DNA of 64,000 nt from Nothophaeocryptopus gaeumannii (Eukaryota; Ascomycota; Dothideomycetes; Mycosphaerellales; Mycosphaerellaceae), in contig JASISA010000025.1 in assembly GCA_031771865.1 (NCBI GenBank), positions 3,162,001 through 3,226,000 on the forward strand, given 5' to 3'. Shown here piece by piece: positions 11,401 to 20,353 of this stretch; position 1 is the stretch's first letter, and the number at the start of each line of letters is the position of its first letter. The notes beneath the pieces are model-generated. The model did no database searches and had not been told where the DNA came from. It worked only from the letters and a program-made list of their open reading frames with translations. The position numbers and the translations under genes are program-made.

Positions 11401-11672
11401 CGTGGGCGCCGATGTTCTTCCACGGAAGCTTGTAAGTGCTCTTTCTCTTCGGACCGACGTGGCTGTTGGGCGTGTTCATCGCCTTCGCCAACCATGGTCC
11501 CTTCCCCGGAGCTGTTGTTTCGATTCCGGTCGGTATGATTAACATTATATGAGGGTAAAGAAGGTCTCGGCCTCTCTGAGCTCGAGCGACGTTCTTGTTG
11601 GCCAGAAACGCTCGTGATGTGGGGAGGTAGAGCATACGTTGGCTCCGGCCGTTCGTCGACGGGGGTCGTCAT
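8475..11672 (-). CDS. MscS-family mechanosensitive channel with EF-hand
   Basis: A single 1,065-residue frame. The ATG at 11672 (MTTPVDERPEP) is chosen because the frame upstream has no ATG. The N-terminal 190 residues are disordered. Membrane segments follow (for example TYIAPVTLIFLIPLLLGIF), then a loop with an EF-hand around residue 502 (DKDMNGDISMEELE, a full set of Ca ligands), then the pore helix and MscS beta domain (QSVIFVFVKHPFDVGDRV, VQAPNSYLNTLFI) and a long disordered Ser/Arg-rich tail. This matches fungal Msy1/Msy2-type channels of the ER and cell periphery, which respond to osmotic swelling and tune calcium. The EF-hand suggests calcium feedback. Confidence 0.93.
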   Translation of the reverse strand: MTTPVDERPEPTYALPPHITSVSGQQERRSSSERPRPSLPSYNVNHTDRNRNNSSGEGTMVGEGDEHAQQPRRSEEKEHLQASVEEHRRPRSGSHLTVETQYEPGDPLRGITSASITREQAHRLDDDLELLKIERQVSKAQEDDLSRTKSQGGDTHRSRSRRREEHVDEFDEATNPVHEKTQVYKPVENPTTAFGKFLKRVHQSNVFVRWFTYIAPVTLIFLIPLLLGIFQFPTAVVGGVTMWWFMIWLEIVWLTLWAGRMLAKCLPYPIGIVSSFFTNNSKKWRDMGKQLEIPATIFFWWLAIEISFLPTMTWHQRDHPHSYTAEWMGTMNKVLVSIFVGAVLNFVEKIIIQLIAISFHLRTYADRIELNKFQIGSLTKLYTFSKQKIAMEDAEFEQESGAPGSGARTPAAILTEAAKTGKQALRQFGDVAGKVAGDFTGKQVMKSTHPTQVVLALLGSVAGSQVLARRLYRTFAREETETVVSDDLRFAFDNDDEANAAFTMFDKDMNGDISMEELEAVCVEIGRERKSITASLKDLDSVIGRLDDVFMFIVFVIVLLVFLSLISTSAAGVLASAGSAVLALSWLFSATAQEFLQSVIFVFVKHPFDVGDRVGIYGNTGSLLKGDDYFVKEISLLYTEFKKMEGHIVQAPNSYLNTLFILNQRRSGGLAEAVPISIKFGTTLEQIDGFRTKLLEFVKAEKREFQGNILTELRDIVDVHSMVLNVVFFYKSNWQNEGLRLARRNKFFCAMMVTMQELGIEGPYMRLPGMRESFPMYLSNVPHVGRPGAGHDGYPDEPHGILPGETGNQDPPFVSPPQGQDEFGGSVGAQSRVRSGSIMRSSRQRGESLSAMNKRVDFSLGMNSYAAMGDMSGDVYEDRNRDNPRLEVLAASRERSRASQERARASTETGRSTGRDESVPGGLMRRSTADNSRERSSQCLHRNRFFGRHQGGHGVEDDMAEKGILMADIPEESRTATASHTPTNRLDPRTGMVSPAAWRLNTDESNIHPPTTSGSTLAAPPQLPRQVSGSGALGVDADVPDGHRALGRSQTEDFGSRYHPSRRGL

Positions 11673-13287
11673 ATTGATGGGTGTTTGCAATCCAGCGAGC
11701 GAGTGAGCTGGAGAGCAAGAACAGGGTCTGAAATGATGGAGTTGGGATTCGACGAGGGTGTCGTGTGTCCTGTTCAAGGGACTTTGGAGGTGGGCGGCGG
11801 GCTAGTGGATGCCCTGACGTATATGCCGCTTAAGGATGTATGCAGAAGACTGGAGGCGAGAAGGCGGCGTTGTATGCGCTGGACTATGCCTTGAGGTGGA
11901 GGAGGTGGGGATTGCGATGGATCTTGCGTGCGACCAGGCACACGGGAACGAATGTGATCAAGAGGAAAGAGTTATGGAGATGGGCCCACTGAAGAAGGTG
12001 TTTGCGAGGGAAGCGCGAAGCAGTGAGGGGAAGGAGTGCAAGGTAAGTGGCAGGCACAAGAACGCGGGTCTTCTCAGGGATGGAAAACCGCTCAAAAGTC
12101 ATTGGCGAGGCAGGAACAGAAACAGGAACAGGGCATGCACAACCGCATAAACTGTGCGCCTGTGTGTGAACGGTGGGTGGTGAGACCGGTGGTGCTGCCG
12201 CCCAGCCGCCGTCGTGTCGCGCCAATGAGACATGGACGGTGTCTAATCGAAGAAAGAGTTGGGGTGCAAGCCCTCAATCGACGCCGCCACAACGAATACA
12301 GCCGGACCGGCATTTCGACTGTTGAGATGGTGACGACGATCAATGCAGCAGTATGGAAGTTATGCACAAGAGCTTGCCGGTTGCCAAAGCTTCACGGAGC
12401 TCCCACCGGCGAACTACTGTACTGCAGTGTTTGCCGACCGCCGTTTTGCCAAGGACGCCACCCGTATCACACCCGCTCCCACGAAAACGCGCCGCTCAAG
12501 ATATGCCAACGGGAACTTCTACGAATCGAAGGGGCAGCTCGTCGACATGTTCAGGCCATCACGCTGTTAATTCTCGAAGACAGCTGCGAAAAGAATATGA
12601 CATTCGCGTGAACCTACCATCCCTGGCCTGTCATACGAACGTTGAGAACAACCACATCCACCGGCATGTCCCATGCAGCACCGCGGGCAGATGTCAAAGC
12701 CAGGAGGTGGTCCAGGAATGTTTCACATCGCCACGCCATTCGTGCTTCGGTCGAATTCTGTGATGAACCGAATCTCCCCACGGCGCGCTCGATCATGATC
12801 GAATTTCATGTGAAAGGGCGGTCTTCAGGGATCTCCGCTTGTGACGGTCCACTTGACACGTCTGGCGCCCACTTGCCGACGTTTCCTCTGGAAAAGCGCA
12901 CTGGAAACTGATTTTGTCGACGCGACGCAGCAATGCTGCTATCTCGAGCCTGCGCAAGGAAGTATTGATCTTCCTTCTCTGTCGCCTCGGGTTTCTAGAG
13001 TTCTAGGAGCCTAGGAGCCTCCACTTGTGAAGGCAGAGTCTCTGCAGAAAAGATTGAATGGTCTAACGATCAGCAGCATGCAGTAGTACCTCTGCATCTA
13101 CAGCTGTAGCGTTTCTACGCCTCCCTCGAAATAGGCATACAGTGGCAAGTAGTACGCCACTTAGGGAAGCTTCTTCCTGCTATTCGGTTACGACCACATG
13201 TACCGGATATTCATGTTCCGCTGAGTACTGTGCTATGCATCAAGCATCACTCCGGTCTATGCTAGTACTAACAATCTCAGCATTGGA
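11673..13287. other. Intergenic stretch, one candidate small ORF
   Basis: This holds the upstream region of the MscS-like gene and the downstream region of the beta-lactamase-family gene. The only ORF with an ATG and protein-like composition is plus 12343-12570 (75 codons, containing KDATRITPAPTKTRRSRYAN). It could be a small gene or chance. Longer overlapping frames on both strands (11836-12763) do not resemble known proteins. Confidence 0.25.
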
Positions 13288-14490
13288 CTACCTTGCAACC
13301 TCCAACAGCACCCTTGTAACCTCTAAACAAATCCCAACTCCCAACCTCACCATCCCAAAATCAATACTCTGCTCCTGACTACTCGTTTTCACAAGCACAG
13401 ATCCATTCTTTCTGTCCGCAAACAAATGCTGTCCAAAGATCCCCAATCCCATCACAATCTCATTCTCTTCATCCACCAGCCAAAAGTCCCTATACCCTAT
13501 CTCCCCAAAGCCCAAACCTGAGAACCCCGGCGCCCACGCTCCCTTCGCGAACGCCTCTCGCACACCATCCGCTTGAGACGTCCGAATCATATCCTCGGTC
13601 CAGGACTCAGGAACCACGACTTGACCAGATGGGGTTTTGCCAGAGTTTGTGATGAGTTCCCCAATTCGAGCGACATCTCGTATGGAAGCGCATATTCCTC
13701 CTGCCGCTCGAGCATCCCCCTTCTCATCCACTGCAACCAATGCCTCGTTCTCCGCACCCATCGGCTCCCACAGCAACTCCTGCAGTACTTCTGCGTACCT
13801 CTTCCCCGTCGCACGCTCAATCACCCATCCGAGAAGATCTGTATTGACAGATGAATACTCAAATGGTATCTGTCCGTTCCCATCTGCGGGGAGGATTTCA
13901 TTCGGTTCGAAATTCTCAATAAAATCATGTAAATTCGTATACTTCTCACTTCCATCCAACGCATTCCAGCCCGCAGCTGCACGATACGCATGCGTTTCAT
14001 CCGCGTATTTCGCCCCGGATCGCATGTCCAGGCACTGTCTGATGGTGATCCCTTGTCTTCCATAGAACGATTCCCGCACCTCTGGAACATGTTTAACGAC
14101 TTGGTCGTGCACGGAGAGTTTTCCCTGACCTTGAAGAATCCCCACGAGCAAGCCGGTGATGGATTTCGACATACTCATCAGGATATGTCGGGACTCTGGA
14201 CCGTTTCCATTCGCATATTCCTCATGAACCACTTTCCCGTGGTGAAGGACGAGGAAGCCATCTGTATGTGAGTCTTTCAAAGCTGTCGGTAAGTCGAGGG
14301 ATGGGCCGTCTTTGGTGGGGAGGGAGAAGGTCTTGAAGGAGGTTGGGGTTGAGGTTTGTTGGAAAGTAGATGGGTTGGAAGATTTCTTGACTTTGTGCGT
14401 GTTCAAGACTTTGTCGACGTTAATGAAAGATTTTCGGTTGATTGGATGGGTTCGCCAATTCGTCAAGTGGAGTTCTTGCGTGGATGCCAT
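13288..14490 (-). CDS. Serine hydrolase of the beta-lactamase family (class C / NylB type)
   Basis: A single-exon frame of 400 residues starting at the ATG at 14490. It carries the SxxK catalytic motif as SMSK (Ser106, Lys109) and the tyrosine motif as YSSVNTD about 110 residues further on, followed by LLGWVIERATGKRY. The C-terminal part has GIFGQHLFADRKNGSVLVK, as in fungal and bacterial 6-aminohexanoate-dimer hydrolase and esterase relatives. Length and order fit a stand-alone cytosolic enzyme, with no signal peptide. The substrate is unknown; members of this family cleave esters or amides rather than act as true beta-lactamases. Confidence 0.88.
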   Translation of the reverse strand: MASTQELHLTNWRTHPINRKSFINVDKVLNTHKVKKSSNPSTFQQTSTPTSFKTFSLPTKDGPSLDLPTALKDSHTDGFLVLHHGKVVHEEYANGNGPESRHILMSMSKSITGLLVGILQGQGKLSVHDQVVKHVPEVRESFYGRQGITIRQCLDMRSGAKYADETHAYRAAAGWNALDGSEKYTNLHDFIENFEPNEILPADGNGQIPFEYSSVNTDLLGWVIERATGKRYAEVLQELLWEPMGAENEALVAVDEKGDARAAGGICASIRDVARIGELITNSGKTPSGQVVVPESWTEDMIRTSQADGVREAFAKGAWAPGFSGLGFGEIGYRDFWLVDEENEIVMGLGIFGQHLFADRKNGSVLVKTSSQEQSIDFGMVRLGVGICLEVTRVLLEVAR

Positions 14491-15044
14491 TATTGCGGTT
14501 GTTGCTGGTGGTGGTGGAGGACTCTATTCTTTCACTGCTACTGCTGTCTGGTTCTTAACGATGCAATCCCTCCTCATATATATGACCTCAGATACACGGC
14601 TTTTGCTTTCGGCGTTATAATTCGGAATGTTTGTTGCTCTTTCAGAACTTTGTTGGCTTGGATGCTGCTGAGTAGTTCTAGTGGAGCGGATGGTACGGCC
14701 GAGGCAAGGAAGCAACTCCTGCTAGGTCCCAATGCCACCGCAGTAGCCGAATCCGACTTCACGCATTCTACAAGGGGGTGCCTGACAAAGCTCTCGGCCG
14801 ACCTGATCAAGCAACGTAGTCGGGACATGTATGAAGTTGCAAGATATGTAGGCAGCAGCCATGTGAGAAAAACATGCTTGAATAGGAATGATCGTTAAAT
14901 CTGACATTGGTATTCTGCCTAAAAGGTCCAATTTTGATCAACATTGAGACATACATTCTGTTGAGTACGTTGCTGCTTCACACTCTTCCACCAAAGCACC
15001 CAGACTTTCCACTGAGCAGCCTTCCCTCATCCCTCCAAAATTCC
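14491..15044. other. Intergenic, nothing recognised
   Basis: This is the upstream region of the hydrolase at 13288-14490 and the downstream region of the F-box-like gene. It contains a GGTGGTGGTGG run near 14508-14520, and the open frames on both strands are short and mutually overlapping. I see no RNA gene. Confidence 0.4.
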
Positions 15045-16535
15045 TCACGGCGGTCCATAGAGAACCCCCCTCCTCTGCCTCCAATTATAAGCCTGAGGGC
15101 TGCCATACGGCCTCTCCGTCGCAAAATGATGCCTAATCTCCCTCCCGACATCCCCCTTCTTCTTGCTTCTCTGCAGAGTGTTCGTCCCGGTCGTATGGCA
15201 CAAACTAGGAAACTTGGGCTTGCTCTCCGGTTCTCCCGAGAAATACAGGAGACGACCATCTTCGAAGAGGTCGTCTCCCAGAAGAATTTCGATGCTCGTG
15301 CCCGGACGGATGATATGTCCGAAGATGGACGTGTAAGTTCCTTCGATGAGGCGGATATCTTGAAGGATGAGGAGGGTCAGAGGGGCTCGCTTGACGAAAG
15401 TAAAGAGGTCGGATTCTGTGACTGTAAGGCCGCGGAGACGGAGCCAGCAGAGGTTTGGAAGGGGAGCGTTTTCAACGATGCGCTGGATGTGGCGTTCGTT
15501 GTGCAGATCTTCGTGATCTAGGACTGGGACGCGAAGAGTGTGGAAGTGGATGTCGAGCCTCTCAACGTCTGGACACAATGACAAGAGTCCGGGTAGACCA
15601 ATGAAATTTGCCTCGTCGTCTGCTTGAGCCTTCAGATTCTTGAGTTCAAGTTGCTGAGATTCTTCGTCCGGGGTAAGGGGAGCCGCCAGGTCGTCAGTAC
15701 GAGTGGATGTTTGTTTTGCTCTGACAATCCCGCGGCCTGAGAGGCTGACGGACAATGCTTTGACTGCGCTTAAAGAAGCCTGCAGACCCAAATGCTTGAG
15801 ATCAAGATTGCTGAACTCGTCGCAGGCTACGGAGCACCGTGGAAGCTCGCTGTAGATGTCGATCTCCTCCACGGGAAGCTCACTCTTGCCGAGAGCTGCC
15901 AGAGTCGTCTTTAAAGTGTCTGCGGCGCGTTGCCAGACATGATCGAAGCCGTCCCAGCTGCTGCCTTTGAGTGGCGGAAGTCTCGTCTCCGCATCCTCGC
16001 GATAAACAGCAATATCAAGCTCAATTTTCTTCAGAGAACCCGATTTACCATTTGTTGTGACATTCCGGAACGCTTTTGCCATCAACTCGACATCGGTACC
16101 TGACTGATGTAGATGATCCCACTCGGCCTGGCGCTGCTTCAACACGTCGACATCCTTTTGTGCCTTCTCCAGCTCCTCTGGGCTGCACTTCTCCTCCGTG
16201 GACATGAACATAGGACCTCGGCTCTCGGTGACAGTTCTAGTCTTCTTACGCAGACGAGAGTCAAGCTCTGAGGTATTGTAAATTATGCCAGAAACTTTCA
16301 GATCTTCGATTAAACATCCCAAAAGGCCCGGGGTCGTGGCATCAGCGAACTTCTTCAGCTTCTCCGCTGTCAGGTCCAGCTGGCGCCTCTTGAAGATTGA
16401 TTTGAATCGGTCCTGAGTCGCCTTAGCGGCCACTGTGCGGCTCGTCAAACGCAGGCTGCAGATGTCGGAGACGTCGAGGTAGACATTGATGGCTTCGACG
16501 ATCTCGCCTGGACAGCTTTCGATGCCAGATGCCAT
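15045..16535 (-). CDS. F-box-like protein
   Basis: A single-exon frame of 496 residues from the ATG at 16535. The N-terminal 45 residues fit an F-box: CPGEIVEAINVYLDVSDICS followed by LRLTSRTVAAKATQDRF. A helical region rich in Lys/Glu follows (about 110-150), then stretches with leucine-rich spacing (LCPDVERLDIHFHTLRVPV, LCWLRLRGLTVTESDLF), as in fungal F-box proteins with degenerate leucine-rich repeats. Such proteins present substrates to SCF ubiquitin ligases. The target is unknown. The C-terminal 60 residues are basic and poorly structured. Confidence 0.75.
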   Translation of the reverse strand: MASGIESCPGEIVEAINVYLDVSDICSLRLTSRTVAAKATQDRFKSIFKRRQLDLTAEKLKKFADATTPGLLGCLIEDLKVSGIIYNTSELDSRLRKKTRTVTESRGPMFMSTEEKCSPEELEKAQKDVDVLKQRQAEWDHLHQSGTDVELMAKAFRNVTTNGKSGSLKKIELDIAVYREDAETRLPPLKGSSWDGFDHVWQRAADTLKTTLAALGKSELPVEEIDIYSELPRCSVACDEFSNLDLKHLGLQASLSAVKALSVSLSGRGIVRAKQTSTRTDDLAAPLTPDEESQQLELKNLKAQADDEANFIGLPGLLSLCPDVERLDIHFHTLRVPVLDHEDLHNERHIQRIVENAPLPNLCWLRLRGLTVTESDLFTFVKRAPLTLLILQDIRLIEGTYTSIFGHIIRPGTSIEILLGDDLFEDGRLLYFSGEPESKPKFPSLCHTTGTNTLQRSKKKGDVGREIRHHFATERPYGSPQAYNWRQRRGVLYGPP

Positions 16536-16748
16536 TTTGCCTTACGGTATTATTGGAATGTGGAAAGATGAGCAGTAGATGGTGTCAGGAGAAGACTATA
16601 ATAGCGTGGCAGGAGAACAGAAAAGCTGATCACCATGGCCAGAGGTACATGGCGTTTATAGCAGCCAACATTTAGATGTGGGGGTTAACTCGATATTGGT
16701 GCCTGAGGCCAAGATCAGCTTGCTGCCTGGAGGCGCTATCGACAGCGA

Positions 16749-18322
16749 CTACAGGAAACCCTTCAGCGCATCCATAAAGGCTTCGTGGTTCTCCAAGAAT
16801 GGCAGATGACCGGCCTTGGGTATCGACTTGAAAGTCGTGTTCGGGATTCCAAATTTCTGCATCACCTCCGGTATCTTGCCGTCGCCCTCACCCGCAATGA
16901 GCAGTCCTGGAACGCTGATGTTCGAAATGCTGGGCTTCAGATCGTAGTCGCTCAATGCGAGTGTGTTCTGCGTGAAGCCTTCGTAGTTCGACTGAGCTGC
17001 CATCGGTACCACCCGTCTGGCATTTGACGAGTCATGGTTCTCAGGTGTGAACCAACGCTTGACTGTGACGTCTGCGAGCTCTGACATGCCTTTCGATTTG
17101 GCCAGTTCCCGACGTTCAGCCCATGCTTGGCTGTTTGCGGGACTTGAGGAAACGTTGCAGTCGCAGGCAACGAACCTCTCTAGCATATTCGGGTGCCTGA
17201 TCGCGAAGTTGATCGCAGTCACACCGCCCATGCTGACACCAACGACCGCGTGCACCTTTGAAATGTTCAGACGGTCTAGCAGGTACTCCAGGTCATCCGC
17301 CAGTATGTCGAAGTTGGTGTGATTGCTCTTGTCGCTCTGCTGCGAGTATCCACGAGAGTTGTAGCGTAGCACACGGAAGGACTTCCCAGTGGCACCCGTC
17401 AACAGCGCCTTTGCTACATCGTCCCAAATATGCAAGTTCGTCATAATGGAATTCACACAGACGATGACAGGGTCGGTAGGGTTTCCTTCCAATTGAAAGC
17501 GGAGTTCAGCGTCATCGGTAGTCAGTACTGAAGATGGAGGCTCTTCCAGTGCTTCAAATGTATGATAGTGCTGCCAAGTACGCTGCTCAGTCCAGAGAGC
17601 TTTTTTTATGGTTGCGTTCTGTGCACCTGCGGCTACTGCTGCCTTCATCTCTGCGCTTTCGAGAGCCTTGCTTTCCTTGAAATCGTGGACCCCAAGGCAC
17701 TCGATCTGTCCAGAGGGGGGCGTGCCGTTGATGCCGCCAACTAACATCCTGAACCTTCTGGTCCGCAACCAACCAGGGACTTTGGACAGCATGTCAATGT
17801 GCTCGCCTTCGTAGAATCTATCAAGTTCTTTCAGGTCAGACTCGTTTATTTTAATAGAGACAGCAACAGTGACTGGCGCTGGCCCATTGAACTCGCCGCG
17901 GACCGAATAGAGGCTGTAAATTTTGCGATCCAGTGAGTCGAAAGTTGACATTACTCCTTTCTCCCGCAGTGACCGCTCCTCTCGAAGGCGGGTGTAGATC
18001 CGCTTGGTGAGACTAGAGAGGTCTGAAACATCGTATACAGCTGACCATTCCGGCTTCTGGCCATCCAGTGCCTTGTATCGGTCTCCAGTAGTGATGAAGG
18101 GAAGCCGCAGTCGCAGCGGGCCATGCTCCGTGTTATACCAGACGTGAAAGATGGTCTCGTCCGTGTTCCAGCCAGGTTGGATGGCAACTGCAAGATAGCC
18201 TGGACCTTCCATTGTGTAACGTCTGTCTTCTGTGTATTCCGGGGATTGAATGCTGCACGAAAGGACAGCAGATGCAGAACCGGGCAATGCACTTACACGT
18301 TGGAGGAGCAGTCGGAAGCCAT
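16749..18322 (-). CDS. Alpha/beta hydrolase fused to an N-terminal EthD-like barrel
   Basis: Exon 1 is only 26 bases (18322-18297). A 44-bp intron (GTAAGT...GTGCAG) leads to exon 2 (18252-16749). The join gives MASDCSSN-V-IQSPEYTEDR in frame and 509 residues. The first 240 residues look like two ferredoxin-like (dimeric alpha-beta barrel, EthD-type) units: YLAVAIQPGWNTDETIFHVW and VAVSIKINESDLKELDRFYE. The C-terminal 260 residues are an alpha/beta hydrolase with nucleophile elbow GVSMGG (Ser near residue 348), acid in AGEGDGKIPE and histidine in AGHLPFL, closest in style to 3-oxoadipate enol-lactonase-like hydrolases. A barrel plus hydrolase suggests processing of an aromatic or polyketide-derived lactone, which is inference. 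The alternative reading from the upstream ATG at 18359 does not fit the splice sites. Confidence 0.85.
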
Positions 18323-18712
18323 CGCATCGGCAGTGGGGAGCGGTTAAGGATTCAACCACTGCTTACCAGGGAACGAGGGAAGACGCAGATCAAGGAGGCC
18401 AGTCCGCTCTCGACTTCCATACCTCACTCGCTGCAGGGATGACGCTGATGAAACGTCAATTGTGTGCGTGGCTATCACTCCTGATGCCGATAGATTGGAG
18501 GTCGATGGAAAGGATACCTGGACTTCTGCACGGAATGGAGTTGCGGACACAGCCGTGGTCGCAGATGACGTGCAGGTGCAGGTCAACGAGGGGCAGCTTC
18601 CAATGTTTCGAAGATCGTCTCAACGACATCCAGCACATCAAGTTGCCAGTTGACGCTGTACAAAGTCGTGCATGAGCTTTTGAAAGTCTTCCACAGCTTA
18701 AAACCCTTCAAG
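18323..18712. promoter_or_regulatory. Divergent promoter region
   Basis: 390 bases separate the starts of the hydrolase gene (minus) and the small three-exon gene (plus), so both promoters must lie here. I see no motif that I would name. Confidence 0.45.
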
Positions 18713-19048
18713 ATGTCTGCTCAAGCACCCAACTTCTCCACTGCTCCCTCCGACAAGGACACTCCAACTCAGGATCGGGGCATCTTCAACCAGGAAGCAA
18801 ACAAGCACCAGTCTCATCACTATCTGCGCATGTACGGCGGCCAGGCGCTCAATGCAGCCATGTGAGTTTGACTTAAGCAGACTCCGAAGTAGACAGTCGT
18901 TCTGACTTGCAGGTAGGTGGGGATTTGGAGCTACGCTAGGAGCTGATGCTGCTAATGCTGCTGTTGGCGAAGTTCGAGTACGTGATCATGGACGACCGTG
19001 CGACTTCATACATACTTACATGCCCGGCAGGAGTGGTGGCGGCATTAA
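18713..19048 (+). CDS. 75-residue protein, three exons, unknown function
   Basis: Exons are 18713-18861, 18917-18977 and 19031-19048. Intron 1 (GTGAGT...GGTAG, 55 bp) and intron 2 (GTACGT...CGGCAG, 53 bp) have good donors. The first apparent acceptor of intron 1 (TTGCAG at 18912) would create an immediate TAG, so the AG four bases later is used. The protein is hydrophilic at first (SDKDTPTQDRGIFNQEANK), then Gly/Ala-rich (GFGATLGADAANAAVGE) and ends VREWWRH. The Gly/Ala block resembles a glycine-zipper-like amphipathic or membrane-associating helix. Three exons that join in frame on a 75-codon protein argue for a real gene. I do not recognise a family. Confidence 0.65.
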
Positions 19049-19606
19049 GCACCGATCTCTAAACTCATCTTCAAACATCGAAGCTCGACGATCGACACTA
19101 CGATCTTGCCATACGAGCAAACCCCGAGAGACATGAATAAAGATATGGTACAAAAGCATGGACAGGAGTAACAGGACCAAAGCAAAAAATGATGGGCAAT
19201 GGTGTCATGGTAGGCGGACGAGTAACGAAATGGAAAGTGCGCAAAGGCAAGAGCATGTGACAAATCAATATGGCTGGTCCATCTCCTAGCGCGGGACTAC
19301 AATAAATAGAGACGAGCTGTACGATTGGCAGTGGCGATACGAAATGAGTGACTTGTGATGTGGAAGCTTTGACGCCTCTGCGCGTTTGTTTGGAAGTGCT
19401 ATGGTAAGTGAATGAACGCGCGGGCCATGTAAAACTTACACCAGCTACGTCACTTTCAGAACGCGCCTGCTCTTCTCTCTCCTCGACCAACGAACGAAGC
19501 AATTCGACCTCCGCAACCACCAACACCAGCGCTTTCACAATTATCACCCCCCTGACCGCCTCAGCCAACACTACCGCCTCCGTCAGCACCACTGCACACC
19601 ACCGAA
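19049..19606. other. Intergenic, probable 5' leader of the next gene
   Basis: No gene seen. The C-rich, CCACCA-containing stretch 19480-19606 directly before the ATG at 19607 looks like a fungal 5' leader. Confidence 0.35.
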
Positions 19607-19882
19607 ATGGCCAAGATCACGGAGATCCTCTCCCAACATGGGGTGATGACCTCGGTCTGCAGCACCCTGTCCGCCGCCGACATCATCCATCTCGCAGCGA
19701 CGCGTAGAGAGCATTGGAACTACATCGCTAGTAACAAATCAGTCCTCGAGAAGCTACTCGCTGATTCCGTATGCGATGGCCGCGGCGTCGTGGCGCAGGC
19801 TGAGAAGTTCGGCTTATGGGATGGCGATCCAACAAGAGTGACTGAAATCGCGAGTAACAGGGTGGTCGAGTCTAGTGGCTAA
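19607..19882 (+). CDS. Short F-box-like protein, probably truncated
   Basis: Unspliced, this reads 91 residues. The N-terminus SVCSTLSAADIIHLAATRRE fits an F-box-like helix pair, and SVCDGRGVVAQAEKFGLWDG matches what follows the F-box in a family of fungal proteins that usually continue into a Cys-rich region. Here the frame stops soon after. A likely intron starts near 19861 and ends at 19910 (GCACTAACG branch site, TTTGACAG acceptor); using it also gives a stop within a few codons. Either way the Cys-rich part is missing, so this is a short or 3'-lost member. Function unknown. Confidence 0.5.
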   Translation: MAKITEILSQHGVMTSVCSTLSAADIIHLAATRREHWNYIASNKSVLEKLLADSVCDGRGVVAQAEKFGLWDGDPTRVTEIASNRVVESSG

Positions 19883-20353
19883 TGGGCTTTAGGCACTAAC
19901 GTTTGACAGTTGTGCATAAAGTGATAACGATGTCAAGTGTCTGATACGTTCGTCAGTAGCCTCAGTAAACGCCGGAACTAGTTCCCAATGACGATAGCTT
20001 GTAAGTGAAGGAGACCGATGATCGTAGATTGAAGCAATGGGGGTCATACTTTAGAGCAGAGCATGTTTGCGTATTTGCCGTTTCATCATGATCATCGTAG
20101 CGAAGACCAAATAGTACCGACCGCTTCTTACAAACATCAGACAGGGAGGTACCCTGAGATGGCGGAAAAGACAAATGGCGATTTTGTTGGATCCGAGACT
20201 CAATTGTTCCATCAAGTCGAAGAGAATAACCAATTCAGAATTTTAAAGAAAAAAGCTGTGTCCGCTACACGAACGGTAGCCATCTTCATTCAATCATATA
20301 ATACTCATATCAAACATACCGAACGTTCCTCGCTCACGAGTCTCTTCCTGACG
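19883..20353. other. Intergenic, nothing recognised
   Basis: This lies between the short F-box-like gene and the end of the transporter gene, both transcribed toward it. It is moderately AT-rich, and open frames here are short. Confidence 0.4.
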
